Positions 42,777-52,072 of a DNA stretch of 64,000 nucleotides are shown piece after piece. The notes under the pieces are model-generated. The model was not told the DNA's origin. It did no database searches and saw only the letters and a list, made by a program, of their open reading frames with translations. Numbering within the stretch: position 1 is the first letter of the stretch; each line of letters starts with the position of its first letter. The stretch is from Caproiciproducens faecalis (GTDB taxonomy: Bacteria > Bacillota > Clostridia > Oscillospirales > Acutalibacteraceae), in NCBI RefSeq assembly GCF_019448085.1, contig NZ_JAGFNZ010000003.1:294738-358737 (forward strand), given 5' to 3'. The position numbers and the translations under genes were made by a program.

Positions 42777-42890
42777 ATTTTCAGAATATAAGCGGCAATA
42801 GCGCCTTTTGAATTAACATTTCAAACTGAATATCGCACAATACAACAGCTGTCCGAAACAGAGGAGATCAACATGATCTGCTGCATCGTC

Positions 42891-44066
42891 TTAGATTCTC
42901 GCGACACCGCTGTCTCTTGCGGCTTTGGAAACCGCTGCAGCAACAGCCTTGCCAACGCGCCGGTCAAAGGCTCGTGGAATTATGTATTCTGGAGAAAGCT
43001 CGTCACCCGAAACAAGAGACGCCAGCGCATAGGCGGCAGCAAGCTTCATTTCATCGTTTATATCTGATGCGCGTACATCAAACGCCCCACGGAAAATACC
43101 CGGGAACGCCAGCACATTGTTGATTTGGTTCGGAAAATCGCTTCTTCCGGTTGCAATGACTTTCGCCCCGCCCAGCTTTGCTTCCTTTGGGAATATCTCC
43201 GGCGTCGGGTTGGCGCAGGCGAACAGGATGGAATCTTTTGCCATTTGCCGTACCATGTCGGTTGTTACCGTGTTTGGAGCAGATACTCCGATAAACACGT
43301 CGGCCCCGACAAGCATATCGGCAAGCACCCCTTCGCGTTTTGAGAGATTCGTTACCTCAGCGATTTTACTCTTGATTGGGTCCATGTCGTTTTCGCGCCC
43401 TTTAAAGATCGCGCCGCTCTTGTCGCATATTACAATATCCTTAAATCCGTAGGTCAAAAGCAGTGTGGTGATTGAAATTCCCGCCGCACCCGCACCGTTT
43501 ACTACAATACGGACATTTTCTTTTTCCTTGCCTACTATTTTAAGGGCGTTAATGAGGCCTGCCAGCGTAATAATAGCGGTGCCGTGCTGGTCGTCGTGAA
43601 ATATTGGGATATCGCATTTTTCCTTGAGTCTTTTCTCGATTTCAAAGCAGCGCGGAGCCGCGATGTCCTCAAGATTAATTCCTCCAAAGCCGCCAGATAT
43701 CAAATGGATTGTATTGACGATCTCCTCTACGTCTTTGGACTTTATGCAGATCGGAAAGGCATCCACATCGCCGAAAGCTTTAAAGAGAACGCATTTTCCT
43801 TCCATAACGGGCATGCCTGCCTCGGGGCCTATGTCGCCGAGCCCAAGCACCGCTGTGCCGTCCGTTATGACTGCCGCCATATTCCAACGGCGTGTCAGTT
43901 CATAGCTTTTGATTACATCTTTCTGTATTTCCAGACAGGGTTGTGCCACACCGGGTGTATACGCTAGTGCTAAATCGGTCTCTGTTTCGGCAGGCACGGT
44001 AGCCTTTACTTCTATTTTTCCTTTCCATTCGCCGTGAAGGCGCAGGGATTCTTTTGCATAATTCAT
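42891..44066 (-). CDS. NAD(P)-dependent malic enzyme
   Basis: A 391-aa enzyme of the short bacterial type. The ATG at 44066 has AGGAGG 9 nt upstream; the open frame continues to 44204 without a site. Malic N-domain: ALAYTPGVAQPC, VITDGTAVLGLGDIGP and KCVLFKAFGDVDAFPI with the catalytic Lys. The metal site lies in PIFHDDQHGTAI and the NAD domain has VVNGAGAAGIS. It decarboxylates malate to pyruvate. This fits an organic-acid route giving oxaloacetate/malate and pyruvate. Confidence 0.9.
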   Translation of the reverse strand: MNYAKESLRLHGEWKGKIEVKATVPAETETDLALAYTPGVAQPCLEIQKDVIKSYELTRRWNMAAVITDGTAVLGLGDIGPEAGMPVMEGKCVLFKAFGDVDAFPICIKSKDVEEIVNTIHLISGGFGGINLEDIAAPRCFEIEKRLKEKCDIPIFHDDQHGTAIITLAGLINALKIVGKEKENVRIVVNGAGAAGISITTLLLTYGFKDIVICDKSGAIFKGRENDMDPIKSKIAEVTNLSKREGVLADMLVGADVFIGVSAPNTVTTDMVRQMAKDSILFACANPTPEIFPKEAKLGGAKVIATGRSDFPNQINNVLAFPGIFRGAFDVRASDINDEMKLAAAYALASLVSGDELSPEYIIPRAFDRRVGKAVAAAVSKAARDSGVARI

Positions 44067-44251
44067 GGTCTGGTTGCCTCCTGAATAAATCATTTGCTCC
44101 TTACGGCCGGTAAGCGGAAACGCGCTCAAGTCAGATTGCAGCTTTTCAATCCGGCCGTATGGTTGCCGCGATGCATACGCCGAGCCACAAGCTGTACAAA
44201 GCATAGGCTACAGCATACCGCCTGCGGTAAGAAACATTTTTCCGTGACATA

Positions 44252-44289
44252 GTACCCCATTGTCAAATGCTTTATGACAACGGGGTATA
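44252..44289. terminator. Hairpin upstream of malic enzyme / after hydrolase remnant
   Basis: Long stem GTACCCC-A-TTGTCA / TGACAA-C-GGGGTAT with a 9-nt loop and no clear U-tract. It may end the hydrolase remnant transcript. Confidence 0.4.
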
Positions 44290-44324
44290 TGTCTTAAAAA
44301 ATCAGGTATTCCATGATAAGCCTT

Positions 44325-45005
44325 TTATATGTCTTCTAATATTTTAGAGAAAAACTGTTTGACTCCGTCAAGAACTTTTGCCGGCTCGTGCGAAGCTCCA
44401 TCGATTTCCATTAATTGAACGTTAATATCGTGAGCAAGAAAATTCTGATACAGATTTCTGGTTCTTTCCAAACGGTTCTCTCCATGCTGCAGAATAGATT
44501 TGAAATTGTCCGATTCTTCTGAATAATCGATTTTTTCAGTATCTTGCAATCCAACGCTTATCAGAACAGGGACTTTTTTTAGCATTTCAAAGTCGAGCTT
44601 CTTGTCAAAAATAGTCTCAAAATTCTTAATTCCGGTATACCATTCTTCATTCTCATCAAGGTATGTAGGCCGACCCGGAGATCCAATCGATACGGCCAGC
44701 AGTCTCTCGGGGTGCAAATAATAAAAACGGTTGGTAAACTGCCCGCCCCCGGAAAATCCATGAAGTAAGAACTTATCTCCGATAATTCCGAACGTTTCCG
44801 TAACCTCATCAACCATATCCAAAAGCAGAAAATCAAAACGAATATCATGGAATTTTATAAACTTATAATTGTGAATGTCCTGCCGGTCAATGATGCCACA
44901 GGGAAATAAAGGGGCCAATATCGCGGTGAAGGTTGAATCTGCAAAGTCCATGAATTCGTTTCTATGCATTTCCGCATTCCTGGTGGTGCCGTGAACTGCC
45001 ACCCG
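44325..45005 (-). pseudogene. Alpha/beta hydrolase lacking its N-terminus
   Basis: The frame begins abruptly at KKRVAVHGTTRNAEMHRNEF, which is already the first core strand and oxyanion region of a feruloyl-esterase/PHB-depolymerase-like hydrolase. The nucleophile motif LLHGFSGGGQFTNRF and a C-terminal His (GASHEP) remain. The preceding ~13 codons read in an out-of-frame part of a CitMHS fragment (45003..45166), so the true start is missing. An ATG at 45041 could still start translation, but the protein would lack its natural N-terminal residues. Interpreted as a deletion product. Confidence 0.6.
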
Positions 45006-45166
45006 CTTTTTACAAAAGTGCTTATTTGACTGAGAGAACATCCCGCAATCAAGGCCGCAATGGTAGGGATCACAATAAAGACGATCGGCGGTATAAATTT
45101 TCCCTTTATCAATAGTACAAGCACTGCTATAATGGTGACTAATCCAATGATTGTCAATTGGCTCAT
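45003..45166 (-). pseudogene. 5' stub of a CitMHS-family transporter gene
   Basis: From an ATG at 45166 with a GAAGGGG site, the frame reads MSQLTIIGLVTIIAVLVLLI...IPTIAALIAGCSLSQISTFVKSG, a good CitMHS N-terminus (compare 37811..39103). It then switches at ~45003 into unrelated residues that overlap the hydrolase frame. About 375 of ~430 residues are missing. Confidence 0.6.
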
Positions 45167-45321
45167 AAATATCCCCTTCACTTCATTTAATCTGTGAAAG
45201 AGCAATTTCGTGCACAAAAATGTCTTTCAGATAAAAACACTAAAAAAATCAATTGATTCCCGGTGTGGTTTTATTGTATAGTGATAATAGAAATATTTCA
45301 AATACTATTGGAATTATATTA

Positions 45322-45343
45322 AATATAGTTTCACAACTATATT
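45322..45343. promoter_or_regulatory. Operator-like inverted repeat before the second LysR gene
   Basis: Perfect 9-bp arms AATATAGTT / AACTATATT with spacer TCAC, 17 bp before the LysR start codon. Fits autoregulation. Confidence 0.55.
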
Positions 45344-45360
45344 GGGGGATAGCAAAAAAA

Positions 45361-46287
45361 ATGAATTTCAATCCTAGAAGTATCCCGTACGTTCAAGCAA
45401 TTGCGGAAGAACGCAGTATATCAAAAGCGGCGGAGCGTCTCTATATCTCTCAGCCGTCATTAAGCCAGTACATCCTTCGTCTGGAGCGGGAAATAGGCGT
45501 TCCGCTCTTCGACCGCAGCAATGTTCCTATAACGCTGACATATGCGGGGGAACGCTATTTAGAGGCGGCAAATGAATTTCTGAAAATAGAGGAGAATATC
45601 TCCAGAGAGATGGATGATATTTCACAAAGCAGGCGCGGGCGTATCTGCGTTGGCGTATCAGCGTTTAGGGGGGGCGTGATTGTCCCGCCGATCTTTTCCC
45701 GGTTTAAGAAAGCGTACCCCGATGTGGAGCTCAAGTTGGTGGAAAGCTCCAACAATAATAATCTTCTGGATCTCGTGCAGGAAGGAAAAGCGGATTTCGC
45801 ATTTGTCAGTTCAATCAATGAGGACGTACAAAGCATAAAACTTCTGGATGAAAAAGTACTTCTTGCAGCTCATGCAAATGTTTTTTCAGAGACCCAAAGG
45901 GATAAAATGCTGTCAGTCAATCTTCTTGACCTGAAAGAGGAACCGTTTATTCTTTTAACGCCCGGGAAGGGGATTCGAATGATTGCGGACCGTATTTTTG
46001 CAGACTATGGATTTCATCCGAAGATAGCTTATGAAACAAGAAGCATTGAAATCGCGTTTCGCCTTGCAGAAGCGGATCAGGGCTGTACGTTTATTGTGGA
46101 ATCATATTATATGAACCAAAAAACCACCGCTATTAATTGCTTTCACTTAGACAGGGGCAATTATTCCTACCCGTTATATCTTTGCTATAAAAAGGATGCC
46201 TATTTATCAAAATCAATGATTTATTTTGTTGAACTATCAAAAATGTTAATTGATAATGCTTCAAGAAGCCATATGAGAATACGATAA
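45361..46287 (+). CDS. LysR-family regulator (second copy)
   Basis: A 308-aa regulator. The ATG at 45361 follows GGGGGATAGC. Winged helix: SIPYVQAIAEERSISKAAERLYISQPSLSQYILRLEREIGVPLFDR, then the effector domain. It resembles the LysR protein at 32383..33300 and is divergent from the CitMHS stub. It was probably the regulator of the deleted CitMHS-hydrolase unit, so its former target may be lost. Terminator at 46343..46389. Confidence 0.85.
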   Translation: MNFNPRSIPYVQAIAEERSISKAAERLYISQPSLSQYILRLEREIGVPLFDRSNVPITLTYAGERYLEAANEFLKIEENISREMDDISQSRRGRICVGVSAFRGGVIVPPIFSRFKKAYPDVELKLVESSNNNNLLDLVQEGKADFAFVSSINEDVQSIKLLDEKVLLAAHANVFSETQRDKMLSVNLLDLKEEPFILLTPGKGIRMIADRIFADYGFHPKIAYETRSIEIAFRLAEADQGCTFIVESYYMNQKTTAINCFHLDRGNYSYPLYLCYKKDAYLSKSMIYFVELSKMLIDNASRSHMRIR

Positions 46288-46342
46288 TGACATCTTTTAT
46301 TTGAATTGACCCCCAAAAGTGAGACAAATATTAAGCGGCCTC

Positions 46343-46389
46343 AAGGGCTTGCTGTCTGTAAATTGCAGACGGCAAGTCCTTATTTTTTT
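46343..46389 (+). terminator. Terminator after the second LysR gene
   Basis: 16-bp stem AAGGGCTTGCTGTCTG / CAGACGGCAAGTCCTT (two G-U pairs), then ATTTTTTT. Confidence 0.8.
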
Positions 46390-46479
46390 GCCTTGCTGTG
46401 ATCGTTAAGGGGTTCGCACCGCCACTTTATTTTTATAAACGAAATATATAAAAAATATAATTTAAAACTGATTTATCTA

Positions 46480-46508
46480 TTGAATTTTATAAAAGAATGT
46501 GATAATAT
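46480..46508 (+). promoter_or_regulatory. Sigma-A promoter of the IclR / sugar-acid operon
   Basis: TTGAAT (46480..46485), 17-bp spacer, TAATAT (46503..46508), about 38 bp upstream of the chosen IclR start. Confidence 0.7.
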
Positions 46509-46545
46509 TTGAAACAAATCCAAATAAGAAATGAAGGTTCCATAT

Positions 46546-47334
46546 ATGGAATATAATATGAAGCAGTTTATTGAATCTCTGGGGCGGTACAGTTCCTTAA
46601 AAGCAGTGCAGATTCTGATTGCCATTTTGAATCAGGGGGAAATCGGGATCAATGAAATCTGCCAGCTGACCGATTTAAAAAAGAGCACGGTGTTCCGGAT
46701 TCTGCAGGAAATGGTCGAAAGCAATCTTCTTACAAAAAATGAGGAAACAAAGCAATACAGTCTGGGCATCCATGCGATAGACGCGCTTCATATCAAGCGG
46801 CTGGATGATGTGCTGGTTGATCTGGCCGGGCCGGAAATGAAAAAGCTGAGTGATCTGAGCAAAGAAACCATTCATTTAATGGCTCCGGACAGTGATGAAG
46901 TTACATATATTGCAAAAGTAGACGCTCAAAACGAGATACAGTTGAAATCCAAGGTCGGCTGGCACATTCCCATGTACTGCACCAGCGCGGGCAAGATCTT
47001 TCTTGCTTATAAATCACATGAGGAATTGATGCAGTATCTGAGGACGCACGATCTGAGAAAACGGACGGAACATACCATTACGGACGTCGATCAGCTGAGT
47101 GCCGAACTGGAGCTGGTCCGCGAGCAGGGGTATGCTCTTGACCGGCAGGAACATGTGCCGGATGTCGTCTGCATTGGAGCGCCTATTTTTAATCAAGAGG
47201 GCGCGGTGGTCGGTACCATCAGTATTTCGGCGCCGGAGTACCGTTTCTCGCTTGAAAAGGCAATTTCTTTTTCAGAGGAGGTCAAAAAAAGCGCGGCGAC
47301 CATAACCGGTTATCTTCAGGACAAGAATTCATAA
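46546..47334 (+). CDS. IclR-family regulator
   Basis: A 262-aa regulator. The ATG at 46546 has GAAGG 8 nt upstream; an earlier ATG at 46531 is possible. Winged helix at residues ~10-70 (SLKAVQILIAILNQGEIGINEICQLTDLKKSTVFRILQEMVESNLL). The IclR effector domain follows, with HIPMYCTSAGKIFLA and a C-terminal GYALDRQEHVPDVVCIGAPIF. IclR proteins of this type often repress sugar-acid operons until a 2-keto-3-deoxy intermediate binds. It is co-directional with the dehydratase (17-bp gap), so it is the likely local regulator. Confidence 0.9.
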   Translation: MEYNMKQFIESLGRYSSLKAVQILIAILNQGEIGINEICQLTDLKKSTVFRILQEMVESNLLTKNEETKQYSLGIHAIDALHIKRLDDVLVDLAGPEMKKLSDLSKETIHLMAPDSDEVTYIAKVDAQNEIQLKSKVGWHIPMYCTSAGKIFLAYKSHEELMQYLRTHDLRKRTEHTITDVDQLSAELELVREQGYALDRQEHVPDVVCIGAPIFNQEGAVVGTISISAPEYRFSLEKAISFSEEVKKSAATITGYLQDKNS

Positions 47335-47351
47335 ACAAAGCGGGGGGAAAT

Positions 47352-49043
47352 ATGAACGAAAATATAGATTTCAAATACAAGGATACGAAATACCGCAGCT
47401 CCAAAGTCGTCAATGGGCTCAGCATGGCCGGCCCCCGCGCACATCTGCGCGGAATGGGTTACACCAGTGAGGAAATGTCAAAGCCGTTTATTGGAGTGAT
47501 AAACACTTTTAACGAGTTCCATCCGGGACATGTTCATCTGGACACGATTGCAAAAGCCGTAAAAGAAGGAATTTCCGAAGCCGGAGGAATCCCGTTTGAA
47601 GTGAACACGATTTCTATCTGCGACGGGTTTACTTTGGGACATGTCGGAATGTGCAACGTGCTTCCGAGCCGCGAAATCATCGCCGACTCCGTCGAAGTCT
47701 TTGCAAACGGAAATCAGCTGGACGGGCTGGTTCTGATTGGCGGGTGCGACAAAATTGTGCCCGCTATGCTGATGGCCGCGCTTAGAATCAACATCCCGGC
47801 TATCATGGTAACCGGAGGGCCGATGCTTCCGGCGATCTATCAGGGCAAGGAATACGGAACCTATCAGCTGAAGGAAATGGCCGGAAAACTGGTGAAAGGC
47901 GAACTTTCAGTCAGCGAGTACACTCATATGGAGGAAATTTTTTCACCCGGTCCCGGCTCCTGTGCCATGATGGGTACCGCAAACAGCATGTCGATCTTTG
48001 CGGAGGCAATCGGCATGACACTGCCGGGCTGCGCAACCTCACATGCCGTTCTGGGGAGCAAAAAACGAATCGCAAAGGAAAGCGGACTCAGAATCGTGGA
48101 GCTTGTTCAGCAGAACGTTCTGCCCAGGGACATTGTAACGCAGGAAATGCTGAATCTGGGCGTTCAGATCACAATGAGCGCCGGAGGGTCAACGAATCTG
48201 TCGCTCCACATCCCGGCCATTGCCCGGGAAGCGCATCTGAAAATGACGCTTGAGGATCTTGGAACAATATCCGAACAGACTCCATACATAGCAAAAATCA
48301 AGCCGTCCGGGGATCATACCCTGTGGGATCTTGACCAGGCTGGCGGCGTGCGCGGACTGATGAGGTCGCTTGAAAGTCTGGCCAACCTGGATCAGATGAC
48401 CGTCAGCGGGAAAACCCACCGCGAAAACGCGGCTGCGCTGGTTGAACGGAATGACGAGGTTATCCGCCCGGTAGACAAAGCCTACGCTCCGCATGGCTCC
48501 TTAGTGTTCTTATTCGGTAATCTGGCGTCGGAAGGCTCCGTGGTTAAACAAAGCGCCGTTGTTCCCGAAATGCGCAAGCATTCCGGCCCCGCAAGATGCT
48601 TTGAATGTGAAGAGGATGCCGTCAAAGCAATCTACGGTTCTCAAATTCAGCACGGCGACGTCATTGTCATTCGGAATGAAGGCCCTAAAAGCGGGCCGGG
48701 AATGCGCGAGATGCTGACGGCGACGGCGGCACTGGTTGGAATGGGCCTGTCGAACTCCGTCGCTCTGATTACGGACGGAAGATTCTCCGGAGCAACACGG
48801 GGGCCGTGCATCGGCCACATTTCACCGGAAACCGCGGAGCGCGGGCCGATTGCCGTTATTAAGGACGGGGATGTCATTGATATTGATATAGACCGCCATC
48901 TTCTCCAGCTCAGGGTTTCTGACGAAGAAATCCGCAGCCGCCTGGAAAAACTGCCTGAATTTGAGCCGAAGGTCACGGAGGGATATCTGGCTCGCTATGC
49001 AAAACAGGTCGGTTCTGCGGCAGAAGGTGCAATTTTAAAATAA
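47352..49043 (+). CDS. IlvD/EDD-family (sugar-acid) dehydratase
   Basis: A 563-aa Fe-S dehydratase. GGCDKIVPAML (~residue 127) and GPGSCAMMGTANSM (~197) carry two of the three cluster Cys ligands of the family. The usual first ligand in PCN or TCH is replaced here (NEFHPGHVHLD, ~residue 55), while Cys in SICDGF (~91) is nearby. The C-terminal part with GPKSGPGMREML and LITDGRFSGATRGPCIGHISPE is standard. The family dehydrates dihydroxy acids or aldonates to 2-keto-3-deoxy acids. The downstream DapA-type aldolase and TctABC point to a sugar acid rather than branched-chain synthesis. Confidence 0.85.
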   Translation: MNENIDFKYKDTKYRSSKVVNGLSMAGPRAHLRGMGYTSEEMSKPFIGVINTFNEFHPGHVHLDTIAKAVKEGISEAGGIPFEVNTISICDGFTLGHVGMCNVLPSREIIADSVEVFANGNQLDGLVLIGGCDKIVPAMLMAALRINIPAIMVTGGPMLPAIYQGKEYGTYQLKEMAGKLVKGELSVSEYTHMEEIFSPGPGSCAMMGTANSMSIFAEAIGMTLPGCATSHAVLGSKKRIAKESGLRIVELVQQNVLPRDIVTQEMLNLGVQITMSAGGSTNLSLHIPAIAREAHLKMTLEDLGTISEQTPYIAKIKPSGDHTLWDLDQAGGVRGLMRSLESLANLDQMTVSGKTHRENAAALVERNDEVIRPVDKAYAPHGSLVFLFGNLASEGSVVKQSAVVPEMRKHSGPARCFECEEDAVKAIYGSQIQHGDVIVIRNEGPKSGPGMREMLTATAALVGMGLSNSVALITDGRFSGATRGPCIGHISPETAERGPIAVIKDGDVIDIDIDRHLLQLRVSDEEIRSRLEKLPEFEPKVTEGYLARYAKQVGSAAEGAILK

Positions 49044-49068
49044 GATATAGAAAGCATGGGGTTTCTTA

Positions 49069-49959
49069 ATGATTTTATCTGGTATTATCGTTCCGCTGCT
49101 GACACCGTTTAAAATGGATGGACAGATCAATTTCGACGAATACGAACGGTTGATTGACTATACGGTGCGCAACGGCGTGAAGGGGATTTTTGTAGGGGGG
49201 ACATCGGGGGAATTCGTCAACCTGACTGTCAATGAAAGAATCGAACAGCTGAAATTAGCCAGACAGGTTCTTCCTGCCGGAGTAAAGCTGCTGTTTAATG
49301 TAAGCGCGCTGAATCCGGAAGATCTGGATACTTTGATTGCTGCCGCAGGGAAAGAGGGTGTGGACGGAGTTTCCGTTGTAGCGCCTTACTACAATAAATT
49401 TGATACGCAAAGCATCGTTGAATATTTTCAATATATCAGTGAACATTGCGCGAAAATGCCGCTTTTCCTGTACAACATGAGCGGTCTGACGCATAACCCG
49501 ATTACACTCGACGTGCTGAATCAGATTCTGCCGACGTGCCCGAACATCATGGGAATCAAGGACAGCAGCATGAGCTTCACCAATCTGCTTGAAATGTTTT
49601 CCAGCTTTAAGCCCGACGGTTTGGAGATCATCACCGGAAACGACGCGGAAATTATGGCCGCCAGAGCGTTTGGCAGCGAGGGTGCCATTGTGGCAATGGC
49701 CAACTGCTTCCCCAAACTGGTGTGCAGCGTCTGGAACGATTACGGCATCCGTGATTTTCAAGAAATCTGGGAGAAGCAATCCAAGGTTATTCAAATCAGA
49801 AGATTGTTCCGGTCCATCATGCCGATCATGTCCCACAAGGCGGCGCTGGAGCTGCAGGGGTTCAACATGGGGCCCGCAAGATTCCCGTTCCGGTGTCTGA
49901 CGGTCGAAGAAAAGAAGTCCGTTGCGGATACGCTGGATCAATTGAATATTGAGTTTTAG
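49069..49959 (+). CDS. DapA/NAL-family aldolase (2-keto-3-deoxy-acid aldolase candidate)
   Basis: A 296-aa TIM-barrel Schiff-base lyase. The catalytic Lys is in MGIKDSS (~residue 164), the Tyr in LFLYNMSG (~136), and the carboxylate-binding loop is GGTSGEF (~45). Loop FLYNMSGLTHNPIT differs from typical DapA (YNVPGRT), so it is probably a catabolic aldolase splitting the dehydratase product to pyruvate plus an aldehyde. 25 bp after the dehydratase; same operon. Confidence 0.8.
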   Translation: MILSGIIVPLLTPFKMDGQINFDEYERLIDYTVRNGVKGIFVGGTSGEFVNLTVNERIEQLKLARQVLPAGVKLLFNVSALNPEDLDTLIAAAGKEGVDGVSVVAPYYNKFDTQSIVEYFQYISEHCAKMPLFLYNMSGLTHNPITLDVLNQILPTCPNIMGIKDSSMSFTNLLEMFSSFKPDGLEIITGNDAEIMAARAFGSEGAIVAMANCFPKLVCSVWNDYGIRDFQEIWEKQSKVIQIRRLFRSIMPIMSHKAALELQGFNMGPARFPFRCLTVEEKKSVADTLDQLNIEF

Positions 49960-49988
49960 GGACAATCGAGAGAAGGGGAGGATACGAT

Positions 49989-50465
49989 TTGAACCAGAAT
50001 AAAAAAGCTTCTATTTTTTATTTCTCAATTACCGCGGTAAGCCTGATTTATTTTCTGTCTGCAATAGAGTTGCCGTTCGGTACTTTTTCAAAGCCCATGC
50101 AAGGGTTTTACCCGATTATTCTCAGCGTCATCGCGATTGCTCTGTCTGCGTACAACGGCGTTACTTTGCTTTTGAAAAAGGCAAAGGAAACGGATGAGCA
50201 GGAAGAGCCCGGTGTGGAGTTCACAGGCCGGAAAGATGTGCTGAAGTTTTTCGCTTACATTGGCGTGATTATTTTCTTTATTGTGTTCTCGGGGATCATA
50301 GGCGCTTATACCTGCCTGTTTTTATTGGTCTTTGCGCTGAGCAAGATCCAGGGGCTGCAGGGAATTTGGAAGCCGCTTCTTCTTGCCGCCGGAACAGCGG
50401 TCTGTTTTTATCTTCTGTTCGGCGTGGTGCTGGAAGTGGTGCTGCCCACAGGATTTTTGATTTAA
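49989..50465 (+). CDS. tctB: TctB small membrane subunit of a tripartite tricarboxylate transporter
   Basis: A 158-aa protein from TTG (GGGGAGG 7 nt upstream). Four hydrophobic segments at ~10-28, ~40-58, ~80-110 and ~120-150, the TctB pattern. Partner of TctA in the membrane. Confidence 0.85.
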   Translation: MNQNKKASIFYFSITAVSLIYFLSAIELPFGTFSKPMQGFYPIILSVIAIALSAYNGVTLLLKKAKETDEQEEPGVEFTGRKDVLKFFAYIGVIIFFIVFSGIIGAYTCLFLLVFALSKIQGLQGIWKPLLLAAGTAVCFYLLFGVVLEVVLPTGFLI

Positions 50466-50485
50466 TTTTTGGGAGGTGATATAGA

Positions 50486-51988
50486 ATGATATGGGGAAAT
50501 TTGTTTAACGCGTTTATTCAGACGTTTTCACAGCAGAATCTGCTGGCTTGCTTTATTGGCGTTCTCACCGGAACGGTTGTCGGGGTTCTTCCGGGAATCG
50601 GGCCCGTCGGCGCAATGGCTTTGCTGCTTCCTTTCAGTTACGGAATGGACCCGGGCAGCGGACTGATTATGTTTGCCGGTATTTACTACGGCTCCATGTA
50701 CGGCGGATCAACGACGTCCATCCTGCTGAATATGCCGGGAGAATCTGTGTCGGTTATTACATGCCTTGACGGCTATAAGATGGCGAAAAAAGGAAGGGCG
50801 GGAGCTGCCCTGTCTATTTCCGCAATCGGCTCGTTTGTGGCGGGCACGCTGGGGATTGTCGGGCTGATGCTGTTTGCCCCGCCGCTCGCGCGGTTTGCTC
50901 TGAGCTTTGCGGCACCGGAGTATTTTGCAATCGCGGTGATCGGAATTATCCTGCTGAGCAATCTCACGGGAAATTCCTTCCTGAAATCCTTTTTAATGGT
51001 TATTATCGGCATGATGCTCAGCAGCATCGGAACAGACCCGCTGACCGGGTTTATCCGGCTGACGTTCCATGTTCCCGAGCTGACCAGGGGAATCGACATT
51101 CTGCCTATTTCCATGGGTGCGTTCGGTCTGGCGGAAGTGCTGACCACGGTAGTGGAGCCTTATTCGACCGGCGATTTGATTAAAATCAAGGCGAAGGATC
51201 TGTACCCGACCAAGAATGAAATGAAACGCTCGACCATGCCGATTTTAAGGGGGTCCCTGCTGGGATTTTTCATTGGACTGATCCCGGGACCGTCCGCCGT
51301 TATCTCTTCGCTTGTTTCTTACAAAATGGAAAAGACGGTCTCCAAACATCCGGAGGAATTCGGCGAAGGTGCAATCGAGGGTGTTGCCGGTCCTGAATCG
51401 GCCAACAACAGCGCATCTTCCGGAGCAATGATTCCGTTGCTGGCGCTGGGGCTTCCCTTCAACGCAAACACCGCCATGCTTTTGACCGGACTGATGATTC
51501 ACGGAATAACGCCCGGCCCGACTTTTATTACGGAGCATTCCGACCTGTTCTGGCTGGCGGTCGCCAGCATGTATGTCGGCAATATTATGCTGCTGATTCT
51601 GAATCTGCCGCTTGTCGGTATTTTTGCCAAGCTGACGAACGTACCGGCCAAGATTTTAATGCCGATTGTAACGGCTCTGATGCTTTTGGGCGCTTACAGT
51701 GTCAACAGCTCGATGTTCGACGTAATTCTGATTCTGATTTTCGGCATTGCCGGATTCGCGCTGAAATACTTTAAGGTTTCAGCCGCACCGCTTGTCATCG
51801 GTCTGGTGCTGGGTTCCATCAGCGAGGAGGGCCTGCGTCAGGGGCTGATTATGAGCGACGGCAGTTTCATGGGCTTTTTGACAAGGCCGATCAGCGGAAG
51901 TATTTTCGCGGTAACATTTATCATGCTGATCTTTATAATATTCAAAAATTTCCGTTCAAAAAAAATAGTTTTCGATGAGGCTGTCTGA
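50486..51988 (+). CDS. tctA: TctA large membrane subunit of a tripartite tricarboxylate transporter
   Basis: A 500-aa polytopic protein. [25 protein letters not shown] and [21 protein letters not shown] near the N-terminus, with the repeated half [12 protein letters not shown] and [23 protein letters not shown], are signature TctA motifs. It forms the channel for TctC-bound substrate. 20 bp after tctB. Confidence 0.95.
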   Translation: MIWGNLFNAFIQTFSQQNLLACFIGVLTGTVVGVLPGIGPVGAMALLLPFSYGMDPGSGLIMFAGIYYGSMYGGSTTSILLNMPGESVSVITCLDGYKMAKKGRAGAALSISAIGSFVAGTLGIVGLMLFAPPLARFALSFAAPEYFAIAVIGIILLSNLTGNSFLKSFLMVIIGMMLSSIGTDPLTGFIRLTFHVPELTRGIDILPISMGAFGLAEVLTTVVEPYSTGDLIKIKAKDLYPTKNEMKRSTMPILRGSLLGFFIGLIPGPSAVISSLVSYKMEKTVSKHPEEFGEGAIEGVAGPESANNSASSGAMIPLLALGLPFNANTAMLLTGLMIHGITPGPTFITEHSDLFWLAVASMYVGNIMLLILNLPLVGIFAKLTNVPAKILMPIVTALMLLGAYSVNSSMFDVILILIFGIAGFALKYFKVSAAPLVIGLVLGSISEEGLRQGLIMSDGSFMGFLTRPISGSIFAVTFIMLIFIIFKNFRSKKIVFDEAV

Positions 51989-52072
51989 TCGGCAGTCGGC
52001 TTTCGAAAAAGGTTATGTTATCCAAAGTCAAAGGCGAGTCCTTGACTTTCTGATAAAGATGGGAGGAGCAAT

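Larger units (their letters stand above)
42499..42890. other. 392-bp intergenic region, RraA-like and malic enzyme genes
   Basis: Holds the promoter side of the RraA-like gene (AT-rich, operator candidate at 42604..42617) and the malic-enzyme terminator at 42748..42776. No gene seen. Confidence 0.6.

Noticed and set aside
46300..46345. Possible end of an IS3-type insertion sequence (CCCCCAAAAGTGAGACA)
   Set aside because: No transposase fragment or second inverted repeat is present nearby; the following stem is better explained as the LysR terminator.
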